A stretch of 5,809 bases of DNA from Candidatus Bathyarchaeota archaeon (GTDB taxonomy: Archaea; Thermoproteota; Bathyarchaeia; 40CM-2-53-6). How positions within the stretch are numbered: the first letter of the stretch is position 1; every line of letters begins with the position of its first letter. Below are positions 1 to 5,598 of this stretch, piece by piece. Below the pieces are notes generated by a model. That model saw only the letters and a list, made by a program, of their open reading frames with translations. It had not been told where the DNA came from and ran no database searches. The stretch covers positions 1-5,809 of the forward strand of contig VBBA01000386.1 of the NCBI GenBank assembly GCA_005888675.1, in the 5' to 3' direction. Made by a program: the position numbers and the translations under genes.

Positions 1-1421
1 TGTGAGGGGGAAACAATCCCGAGACCGGTCTTGTTGACACCGTCGGCATCAATGTATGTGGCGTTGAACACGTCGTTGTACATGGCCTGGATGGGCCACT
101 TGGACGAATTGGGAGACACGATCAATCTCGACGCAAAATACGCAATCGCTCCTTCGCTAGTCCAGATCCTATCACATGGACCCGTCATCTTGGCGATCGA
201 GGCGGCGACAGATTGCTCGGCTACCGTGTATCGATTTGTTGAGAGGAAACCTGTGGTTCGCGGAACACCATACAATGGCACGAAGAGCACAAGTACTATC
301 ATGAAAACAGCGATTATGGACTTGTAGAAATCGAGCGACGACGGGACGTGGGCCTTAACATCGATCCGTACCAGAAACAATCTCTTGAACAGGGTCTCGA
401 TCGGGCCACTCGCAAAGTATGCCAAGAAAGGAGTCAGATAAGCGAAGTAGTGGCTCAAAACAACCCTAGGAACGGTCGAGATCAGTGCGAAGTTCAAGAT
501 GTAGAGATAGACAGGCAGTAATGACAATAGATCTCCCCGGCTGACGGCCCTTCTGATTATTTCTGCAGCCCCAACGATCCCAAGGATAATCATAGGCAAG
601 AATTCTAGTACTGAGATCCAAACATGTCGAAGACGCTCCGCCAAGGTGAAATCAGCTCGGAGACTGGACTGGAGACTTATGCTCTGCAATACAAAATTCG
701 AGAGGTCCCCGAACAACGCTATGAGGAGCAAGGCCATGCCGGTTGCGACTAGACCACCAACTATGAGAGGTAATGTCAGTTTGACACTTTCTCGCCACGA
801 ATTTTTCCTAGCGAAGTAGATGAGTGCGAAGGTGACGACTGCAATTGCCACGAATACAGCCGGATACCATATCATCAATGCCGCCGCCATCAGAGCGCCA
901 GAAATTATTAGTCGCCGGATGGACCTAGTAACGATTCCTTTTACCGCGAAAACTAAGGACAAAAGCACTGGAATCTCGAACAGGATAAATTCAAGCGGCG
1001 TGGTCAAAGAGTATGGGATAGGATATACCGTCAGCATCACCACCGCACCAAGCGGGTTGAATGGCGAAGAACCAGCATCCCTAAGAGTCGCCAAAAAGAC
1101 GTACGTCAATAAGCCGATAATGAGGAACAGTACAAGGTAGCATGCCCGAAGGAGTACCAAGTTTTCGCCCGACACAAAGACTAGAGCGGCGATTCCAAGA
1201 TAGCCCAGTGGTGGATGTGGCAACATTATTCCTTCATAAGGGACCGAGCCCCTCAGCACCGCGTACGCAGAGTATGTGTAGACTGACTCGTCGCTGAAGA
1301 AACCTGTGCTCATTAAGAAGGGCACTCTGATAAGGAAACTCGTCGCTAGGATACCGGCAAGATAGCGCCACTCCCTTGTGCGACCCTTGCTTGGACCAGG
1401 AAGTGCCTCATTGGTTGTCAT
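1..1421 (-). CDS. GT-C family integral membrane glycosyltransferase (PMT/ArnT-like), 3' end outside the window
   Basis: The minus strand is open from an ATG at 1421 to the left edge: 473 codons with no stop, so the C-terminus is cut off. An in-frame TGA lies 12 nt upstream, so this ATG is the first possible start. The protein is very hydrophobic with about 11 predicted membrane helices (for example roughly 17-35, 92-112, 171-203, 214-237, 269-287, 367-385). After helix 1, the first outer loop carries FFSDES (D44, E45), then RGSVPYEG and HPPLGY (69-74). This matches the acidic metal-binding and HPP features of GT-C enzymes such as PMT and ArnT, which transfer sugars from polyprenyl-phosphate carriers on the outer face. 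Residues after about 390 look like the soluble outer domain (CDRIWTSEGAIAYFASR). The gene lies 31 nt after the broken GT2 gene, probably in one operon, with only a weak ribosome binding site. Fold class is fairly secure. Substrate and acceptor cannot be told; a GT39 or GT83-like assignment is a guess. Confidence 0.8.
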   Translation of the reverse strand, partial: MTTNEALPGPSKGRTREWRYLAGILATSFLIRVPFLMSTGFFSDESVYTYSAYAVLRGSVPYEGIMLPHPPLGYLGIAALVFVSGENLVLLRACYLVLFLIIGLLTYVFLATLRDAGSSPFNPLGAVVMLTVYPIPYSLTTPLEFILFEIPVLLSLVFAVKGIVTRSIRRLIISGALMAAALMIWYPAVFVAIAVVTFALIYFARKNSWRESVKLTLPLIVGGLVATGMALLLIALFGDLSNFVLQSISLQSSLRADFTLAERLRHVWISVLEFLPMIILGIVGAAEIIRRAVSRGDLLSLLPVYLYILNFALISTVPRVVLSHYFAYLTPFLAYFASGPIETLFKRLFLVRIDVKAHVPSSLDFYKSIIAVFMIVLVLFVPLYGVPRTTGFLSTNRYTVAEQSVAASIAKMTGPCDRIWTSEGAIAYFASRLIVSPNSSKWPIQAMYNDVFNATYIDADGVNKTGLGIVSPS

Positions 1422-1452
1422 GTCATTTCGTCACACCGTCAACAAGGGGTGT

Positions 1453-2166
1453 TTAGAATATGGTCTCCAACGTCATGGTGGCCGCTTTCCCTGGCAATTC
1501 CGGCGAGACGTTGCGTAGATAGCTCCGCATGGACAACGGAAGTCCTGTTAGCTCGCTGAACCTAACTCTCTTCAGGAAGAAGTATTGAAGAGCGACGTTG
1601 GGTCTGGCCATATTCCTGATTATGGCCTTGTCAGATAGGAGTCTTCTTGATTGTACCTCGCCTCTCCGACGAACAACCGTCCTCATGTTAACAAGCAGCC
1701 AGTAATAGGCCCGGATGGGATCGGTATCAAGCCCAACACGCCTCCGGATCGAGAGATACAGGACAGAAGCCATGTCGAGAAGGAACCTCAAGGGCAAATA
1801 CTTCAGTAATGACGTGGCCGAGTAGTTTTTCACCATCATTAAGAGGTTGTTCCGATGTTTGAGAAATGACTTGGAACCTAGGCTTGTCCCTCCTCCAAGG
1901 TGATAGACTACGGATGATGGGACGGAAACAACCCTGTATCCCCTCAATCTCAGACGCCAGCTTAGATCGATCTCTTCCATGTGTGCATAGAACACCTCGT
2001 CTAGAAAGTCGGCCTCTACAAGCGCATCACGTCTGAGGAACATAGCAGCGCCACTAGCCCAAAAGACATCATGAATGGCACCGCACAAGAATCGAGCATT
2101 CCGCCACAGGCCCCGTTGTACTCGAAGTACGACGGGTGAGAGAGCCATCTCAGCTTGGGTTGGCAT
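1453..2166 (-). CDS. C-terminal part of the split GT2 glycosyltransferase
   Basis: This frame of 237 codons ends at a TAA (1455-1453). Only the part from about residue 32 (near 2070) looks like real GT2 sequence; the first 30 residues are probably out-of-frame reading of the upstream half. FWASGAAMFLRRD (35-47) is followed by FLDEVFYAHMEEIDLSWRLR (54-73). In that stretch the HMEEID acidic group is the usual catalytic-base region of GT2 enzymes, and RGYRVVSVPSSVVYHLGGG follows it. The rest is a basic tail with amphipathic stretches (LLKYLPLRFLLDMASVLYL), which may lie against the membrane. It has no ribosome binding site that I can see at its own ATG, so it is unlikely to be made as a separate protein. 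The GT-C gene starts 31 nt downstream. Confidence 0.65.
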   Translation of the reverse strand: MPTQAEMALSPVVLRVQRGLWRNARFLCGAIHDVFWASGAAMFLRRDALVEADFLDEVFYAHMEEIDLSWRLRLRGYRVVSVPSSVVYHLGGGTSLGSKSFLKHRNNLLMMVKNYSATSLLKYLPLRFLLDMASVLYLSIRRRVGLDTDPIRAYYWLLVNMRTVVRRRGEVQSRRLLSDKAIIRNMARPNVALQYFFLKRVRFSELTGLPLSMRSYLRNVSPELPGKAATMTLETIF

Positions 2167-2534
2167 GCTCCAATCTTACCGTCCGACTCGGCAACGGAGA
2201 CGAGTGCATTGAGCCAATCTGGCTCGACGATCGTGTCATCATTCAGGAGGACGACATAATCGCTGAATATCTGCTTGAGTGCAACATTGTATCCTCGGAC
2301 GAATCCAAGATTCCCTTGGAGCTTCAGTAGGTTTATCCTGTCCCTATATCGCTCTTCAGCCCGGCCGACGGAACCATCTACAGAGCCGTTATCGACAAGG
2401 AAGACACGGAGGTTAGAGTACCTTGAAAGCAGAACCGAATCAATGCATTCGCAAAGTCCTTCAAAGCCCTCATAATGGAGTATGACGATGGCGACTTCAG
2501 GGTCAGTATGAGAGGCTTTGACCTCGCTGTCCAT
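2016..2534 (-). CDS. N-terminal part of the split GT2 glycosyltransferase
   Basis: This frame of 172 codons carries the nucleotide-sugar-binding half of a GT-A fold. It has EVAIVILHYEGFEGLCECI (13-31) as first strand and helix, VFLVDNGSVDGS (44-55), NLGFVRGYNVAL (75-86) and VVLLNDDTIVEPDWL (94-108), whose NDD is the metal-binding DxD-like motif. The matching features are typical of rhamnosyltransferase-like GT2 enzymes that act on cytosolic nucleotide sugars. ACQPKLRW and FEYNGACGGMLD (to 148) follow, with family-like sequence stopping at PF (153-154); the last 18 residues (MMSFGLVALL onward) look like frame-shifted junk. The ATG start is well supported: GAGG sits 7 nt before it. The start overlaps the end of the preceding GT2 gene by 32 nt, suggesting coupled translation. 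Alone, this half lacks the acceptor side and catalytic base and should be inactive. Confidence 0.7.
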   Translation of the reverse strand: MDSEVKASHTDPEVAIVILHYEGFEGLCECIDSVLLSRYSNLRVFLVDNGSVDGSVGRAEERYRDRINLLKLQGNLGFVRGYNVALKQIFSDYVVLLNDDTIVEPDWLNALVSVAESDGKIGACQPKLRWLSHPSYFEYNGACGGMLDSCAVPFMMSFGLVALLCSSDVMRL

Positions 2535-3147
2535 TTCCTTTCCTCAGGTGAAAGTCGCGCCAGACACGAGCCAGGGTTAGGAACTCGTTGGCCGCAGCAC
2601 CGACGATCTTCCTCCCGGTGTATACCCTGCTCTTACCCTGCCTCGCTCTGTAAACGACTGGGACCTCTTTGGTGCTATACCCTCGGAGGTAGGATAGAGC
2701 GGTGAACTCCAGCCAGAAGTTGTACTTCGAATACTGGACCGCCCCTGCAATGCTGACCGCTGTCTCGCCCTTCATTAGTCTGAAGGCACTTGTCACGTCA
2801 CGGCATTTCACATGAAAGAAGGCCCGTTCCATCAACCTAAGGCCGGTCGACAGGAAAATCCTGAGAGGTGACTCCACCCGCTTCGTTCTCAATCCCATGA
2901 CGATATCGGAAGATGAGGATTTCAGGTTACTCCATAATGCATGGAAGTCAGCGGGGTCGTACTGGCCGTCCGAGTCCATGAAGAGAATATAGTCCGCGCC
3001 GTCTCCGGCTTTCAATATGGCATCCCTGGCGGCTCTGGGATACCCTTTCCTGAGGGGACACGTGGAAACCTTGAGGTTGGGCATGGTCTTCGCCAGTGAG
3101 AGAAGGGCTTGGCCGGTCCCGTCTGTGCTTCCATCCTCGGATACCAT
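2503..3147 (-). CDS. DPM1-like GT2 glycosyltransferase, N-terminus missing or damaged
   Basis: From its first ATG the protein has 214 residues and begins inside the GT-A fold with MVSEDGSTDGTG. It then shows LRKGYPRAARDAI (32-44) and ILFMDSDGQYDPADF (54-68), in which D58-S-D60 is the metal and sugar-nucleotide DxD motif. After that come D117 to R123 (DVTSAFR) and EVPVVYRARQGKSRV (161-175), a typical DPM1 or DPG-synthase end. Such enzymes usually move a sugar from a nucleotide donor to polyprenyl phosphate or a growing glycan at the cytosolic membrane face. There are no membrane helices. The real coding extends further upstream: the same frame, open from 3252, encodes NNNEAETIRSTLSEANEK, the conserved first helix, before the ATG. 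That stretch contains no ATG, GTG or TTG, and the hydrophobic first strand is absent. No ribosome binding site precedes 3147. The family is fairly sure; the exact start and activity are not. Confidence 0.7.
   Translation of the reverse strand: MVSEDGSTDGTGQALLSLAKTMPNLKVSTCPLRKGYPRAARDAILKAGDGADYILFMDSDGQYDPADFHALWSNLKSSSSDIVMGLRTKRVESPLRIFLSTGLRLMERAFFHVKCRDVTSAFRLMKGETAVSIAGAVQYSKYNFWLEFTALSYLRGYSTKEVPVVYRARQGKSRVYTGRKIVGAAANEFLTLARVWRDFHLRKGNGQRGQSLSY
2535..2545 (-). promoter_or_regulatory. Ribosome binding site of the split GT2 gene
   Basis: Read on the minus strand, TGAGGAAAGGAA directly precedes the ATG at 2534. The GAGG core is 7 nt from the start. It lies inside the 3' end of the upstream GT2 coding sequence and fixes the start of the downstream gene. 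Confidence 0.6.
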
Positions 3148-3238
3148 GAAGACTACACGGTTACCGTCGTTCCCGATCTTCTCATTCGCCTCGGAGAGCG
3201 TGGACCTTATGGTTTCCGCTTCATTATTGTTTGCAAGT

Positions 3239-4303
3239 CTAGGGGGTCCGTTCTACTAGCAATCGCTCAAGTACCCCACCGTTTGTCTTGTGGGTGGCAA
3301 GATACCATTCGACCGTCTGCCTCAAGCCTGCCTTCAAGCTAACGGCCGGTTCCCAACCAAGGACCCTTTGGGCCTCGGAGATATCAAGTGCCCGGCTCAA
3401 TACCCCTACGGGCTTGGATAGGTCGAACTTTACCGGTGGATGGAAGTCCATGATATCAAATATCATCCTGGCGATGTCAATGAGACTGGATCTTCGTCCA
3501 GTCCCTAGGTTAATCGCTGAGCCATCCTCGATCTTTTCAGCAGCGAGCATCGAGCCTGTTACAAGGTCGGAAACATAGGTAAAGTCTCTCTCTTGATTGC
3601 CGTCTCCCCAGATCACAAACGGATTCATCTTTTCGAACGCTTTGTAGATCAGGGCGATAATAGCGTGAGTTTCATTCTCACGGGGGCCGTATGCTGTTAC
3701 GAATCTTACGCTAGAACCTTTGATCCCGTATTGCTTGATGAACGACTTTAGCTGGACCTCTCCCATTAACTTGGCCCAGCCGTATTCTAGATCCGAGCTG
3801 AGCGGTTTGCTCAGGTCTGTTATGTCCGCGTCACTCTCGCGAAGAAGATAGTCCGAGCCGACCTTGCTCTGTAGCTTGGGCGGATACACGCAGGCGCTGC
3901 TTGCAAATACGACTTGTTCCACGCCGGCTTCTGAACTGGCTTCGAACACGTGATGATCGATCGAGAAGTTGGATGCGACATCGGCTGGGTGCGAGTCGAT
4001 GTAGCCTCTGCCACCATGGGTCGCAGCAAGATGGAAGACAATTTCATTATCCCGAAAGGCATTTACAATCTCGGGAAGTGCACAATACTCCAAGTCCATT
4101 TTCAGGAACCGTATTTTCGCCAGGCTATCCCGGAGATTCTCCAGTGTGCCACTGCTCAGATTGTCTATCACAGTGACCCGAGAACCCATCGCAACCAGAC
4201 TGTCGACAAGATGGCTACCGATAAAACTGGCACCACCGGTGACGAGAATATGTTTCCCATTCCAATATGAGTTGCTCGGACCGATCATCAAAGTGCCAGA
4301 CAC
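3239..4303 (-). CDS. NAD-dependent sugar-nucleotide epimerase/dehydratase (extended SDR; GDP-mannose 3,5-epimerase-like or UDP-glucose 4-epimerase-like)
   Basis: A complete 354-residue protein of normal length for extended short-chain dehydrogenases. The Rossmann motif TGGASFIGSHL is at 22-32, and D47 (VIDNLSSG) at the end of strand 2 suggests NAD. DL at 70-71, HLAA at 91-94, and SSACVYP (135-141) with YGWAK (174-178) give the Ser136, Tyr174, Lys178 catalytic set. RFVTAYGP (200-207), WGDGNQERDFTYVSDLV (232-248) and INLGTG (264-269) form the sugar-binding half, and LGWEP (315-319) is near the end. GDP-mannose 3,5-epimerases carry a catalytic Cys in SSACIYP, and C138 plus the GGRGYIDSHPADV region resemble them, so the product could be a GDP- or UDP-sugar epimer. 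Start GTG 4303 has AAGGA 9 nt upstream; ATG 4288 is an alternative. It leads the glycan operon. The C-terminus past WYL adds about 19 residues and ends against the next gene's damaged start. Confidence 0.85.
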   Translation of the reverse strand: MSGTLMIGPSNSYWNGKHILVTGGASFIGSHLVDSLVAMGSRVTVIDNLSSGTLENLRDSLAKIRFLKMDLEYCALPEIVNAFRDNEIVFHLAATHGGRGYIDSHPADVASNFSIDHHVFEASSEAGVEQVVFASSACVYPPKLQSKVGSDYLLRESDADITDLSKPLSSDLEYGWAKLMGEVQLKSFIKQYGIKGSSVRFVTAYGPRENETHAIIALIYKAFEKMNPFVIWGDGNQERDFTYVSDLVTGSMLAAEKIEDGSAINLGTGRRSSLIDIARMIFDIMDFHPPVKFDLSKPVGVLSRALDISEAQRVLGWEPAVSLKAGLRQTVEWYLATHKTNGGVLERLLVERTP

Positions 4304-4304
4304 C

Positions 4305-4380
4305 CGTTTTGATCCTTCGATGGTTTTCCACTGTATTTGAATGGTCGCTCGGTCACCGAGATATATCGAGGATCAAACCG
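4305..4380 (-). repeat. Imperfect inverted repeat spanning the epimerase leader
   Basis: Arm 1 (4305-4320) reads CGTTTTGATCCTTCGA. Arm 2 (4366-4380) reads TCGAGGATCAAACCG. They are reverse complements over about 14 pairs, with one bulged base and one mismatch, and a 45-nt spacer. Arm 1 contains the AAGGA ribosome binding site of the epimerase (4317-4313, minus strand). If transcription starts upstream of 4380, pairing of the arms could hide that site. This is inference from base pairing only. Confidence 0.45.
4348..4367. promoter_or_regulatory. Operator-like dyad next to a TATA-like palindrome
   Basis: CTCGGTCACCGAG (4348-4360) is an exact 13-nt dyad with a single central base. GATATATC (4360-4367) is an adjoining 8-nt palindrome. 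If GATATATC serves as an archaeal TATA box for the minus-strand operon, the start point would fall near 4337, leaving a leader of about 34 nt, and the dyad would sit between TATA box and start, a common place for archaeal repressors. The role is not shown by the sequence alone. Confidence 0.4.
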
Positions 4381-4384
4381 CCAA

Positions 4385-4401
4385 ATTATTATTATCATTA
4401 T
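4385..4401. repeat. Short ATT-type repeat in AT-rich stretch
   Basis: Repeated ATT triplets (ATTATTATTATCATTAT) form a low-melting segment about 80 to 100 nt upstream of the epimerase start. It could serve as a promoter element on either strand. With archaeal spacing on the minus strand it would place a start near 4360. It is too simple to say more. Confidence 0.35.
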
Positions 4402-4633
4402 GTTGGAACCTTTTAGAGAATAGAATTGCATTTTCGTGAAAATTGAAACAATAATTGGGCTAGTCCGCGTTGATATTTGTCAGGCGACCATTTGTACTGG
4501 CCTGCTATCTAGTTGCTGTAACCAGAAGATGGCTACTTCCTGTTTCATCTGAAGAGTACGGCCAGTATCGAAATCGCTCTCACGCGTGCCCCGAGAATAA
4601 TAGCAACCCACTATTGACCAACAGAGTCTGGTG

Positions 4634-4651
4634 GCTAGGGACTCGCCTAGC
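4634..4651. other. Short hairpin-forming sequence upstream of the MBL gene
   Basis: GCTAGG (4634-4639) and CCTAGC (4646-4651) pair perfectly across a 6-nt loop. The stem has no T-run after it on either strand, so a terminator is not supported. It may be a leader structure of the downstream hydrolase or chance. Confidence 0.2.
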
Positions 4652-4725
4652 AGCCCGTGAATGTTCTAACGAGAAAGGATAATTCTTGTTGACCCCTCTT
4701 GCAGACTTTTCAATGTGTTCTTCTT

Positions 4726-4729
4726 AGGA
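4726..4729 (+). promoter_or_regulatory. Probable ribosome binding site of the MBL-fold gene
   Basis: AGGA lies 5 nt before the TTG at 4735. This makes 4735 a better start than the in-frame TTG at 4699, which has no close Shine-Dalgarno match. A third TTG at 4768, preceded by GGTGA with a 4-nt gap, is also possible and would begin directly at the domain (LKLFKVSPH). Confidence 0.4.
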
Positions 4730-4734
4730 AACAT

Positions 4735-5586
4735 TTGATAGGAATAGTAGATTCTAGCGGTGACAGGTTGAAACTGTTCAAGGTCAGCCCCCACTGCTGG
4801 GCCTTCATTGGTAATGGAGATGACGTCTACCACTCCTACGGAGCAAATACCGGACTAATCATCGGAAGCGAAGCATGCCTCGTCGTCGACACAGGCTTCC
4901 ACCATCGAACGGCCAATCAATTACTCTCAGTTGTCCGGAAGCATTCTCCGAAGCGATTGTACGTCCTGAATACCCATTACCACTCGGATCACGTCTTTGG
5001 AAACCTTCCCTTCACCAAAGCCGGCGCAAGCATCATCGCTCACGAGAACTGTCGCCAATCCATGCTAGATCAGTCAGAAGGACTCCTCAACAAGTATCGG
5101 AAGAGAAACAAGCGCCTAGCAGGATTGTTGAGGAGAGTCCAAGTGAGCTATCCAAGCGTCGCCTTCCGCAACAATCTCACTCTCCATCTGGACGAGGAAA
5201 CCACCGTTGATATTGTCCATCCGATTGCTGTGGCACATACCAATGGCGATTCAGTAGCTGTCTGCAGAGAAGATGGAACAGTATTCGCAGGCGACATTTT
5301 CTGGAACAGGTATCATCCCAACCTCGAAGACGCCCAGATCGAAGGCCAGATCCAAGCATTACAATGGATCCTCAAAACGAAGCCTAGAAGAATAGTTCCG
5401 GGGCACGGCCGAATCGCAAGCCCTGATGATGTTAGAACCGCTATTCGATATCTAAGAGAACTCGAAAAAAGCATTCGAGCCGTTCGTGCTCATAAGAAGC
5501 CAGCAACGAATCCTATACCTTCTTGGACAAGGAATTGGAAGATGAAGTGGTTGATGGACGAGTATTTGCGTGGTCTTAGACAGTAG
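4735..5586 (+). CDS. Metallo-beta-lactamase-fold hydrolase
   Basis: A plus-strand protein of 283 residues if the TTG at 4735 is used (295 from TTG 4699, 272 from TTG 4768). Numbered from 4735, it has NTGLIIGSEACLVVDTG (38-54), the first strands, then THYHSDH (80-86), giving metal ligands H81, H83, D85, H86. VAHTNGDS (166-173) supplies H168, FAGDIFW (184-190) supplies the bridging D187, and VPGHG (221-225) supplies H224. This is a complete two-metal site, so the enzyme should be active, probably cytosolic as no signal peptide is seen. The order and spacing resemble glyoxalase II-like and SoxH/quinoprotein-relay-like hydrolases, which cleave thioesters or other esters. The substrate cannot be told. 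A basic stretch (NKYRKRNKRLAGLLRRVQ) between ligand groups forms a family-variable insert. It points away from the glycan operon and converges on the next gene, so no pathway link is implied. Confidence 0.85.
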   Translation: MIGIVDSSGDRLKLFKVSPHCWAFIGNGDDVYHSYGANTGLIIGSEACLVVDTGFHHRTANQLLSVVRKHSPKRLYVLNTHYHSDHVFGNLPFTKAGASIIAHENCRQSMLDQSEGLLNKYRKRNKRLAGLLRRVQVSYPSVAFRNNLTLHLDEETTVDIVHPIAVAHTNGDSVAVCREDGTVFAGDIFWNRYHPNLEDAQIEGQIQALQWILKTKPRRIVPGHGRIASPDDVRTAIRYLRELEKSIRAVRAHKKPATNPIPSWTRNWKMKWLMDEYLRGLRQ

Positions 5587-5598
5587 AAGAGACTAGAT

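Larger units (their letters stand above)
1453..2534 (-). pseudogene. Broken GT2 glycosyltransferase gene (rhamnosyltransferase-like), two frames
   Basis: The two reading frames below together make one GT2 protein. The N-terminal half ends its family similarity at PF (2078-2073) and the C-terminal half picks it up at FWASGAAM (from 2064), one frame back (-1). Only 8 nt separate these points. In the family as I remember it, about 22 residues lie here (a loop with a GRIF-like and a GQYDD-like motif). A deletion of about 58 nt would explain both the frame change and the missing loop. Without an alignment, a sequencing or assembly error cannot be excluded. Confidence 0.6.
4304..4698. other. Divergent intergenic region
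   Basis: No convincing gene lies here. A 70-codon plus-strand frame (4470-4682, TTG start) has no recognisable domain and runs over a mixed-composition stretch, so I do not call it. The left 150 nt hold likely control sites for the epimerase operon (see separate entries). An AT-rich segment (about 4381-4456) could carry promoters for either direction. The right 240 nt show only a short hairpin (4634-4651). No tRNA arms or conserved RNA were seen. Confidence 0.6.

Noticed and set aside
31..327. Plus-strand frame of 98 codons
   Set aside because: It lies antisense to the GT-C gene, whose membrane-protein motifs are clear; its protein has no domain character.
820..1140. Plus-strand frame of 106 codons
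   Set aside because: Antisense to the same GT-C gene; Thr/Ile/Ala-rich composition is what hydrophobic codons give when read on the opposite strand.
2041..2090. Programmed -1 frameshift in the split GT2
   Set aside because: No slippery heptamer is seen before the conserved FW, and even a perfect shift would leave the family loop missing.
3820..4270. Frames on both strands inside the epimerase gene
   Set aside because: They overlap a complete, motif-rich SDR gene and show no motifs of their own.
4621..4665. Possible tRNA or terminator around the GCTAGG/CCTAGC stem
   Set aside because: No T-loop or anticodon arm pattern and no T-run; only a 6-bp stem.
4470..4682. Plus-strand frame of 70 codons in the intergenic region
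   Set aside because: TTG start without a ribosome binding site, no recognisable motif, and odd composition; could not be supported as a gene.
4875..5210. Plus-strand frame of 111 codons overlapping the MBL gene
   Set aside because: It is an out-of-frame shadow of the hydrolase, which has all metal ligands in the other frame.
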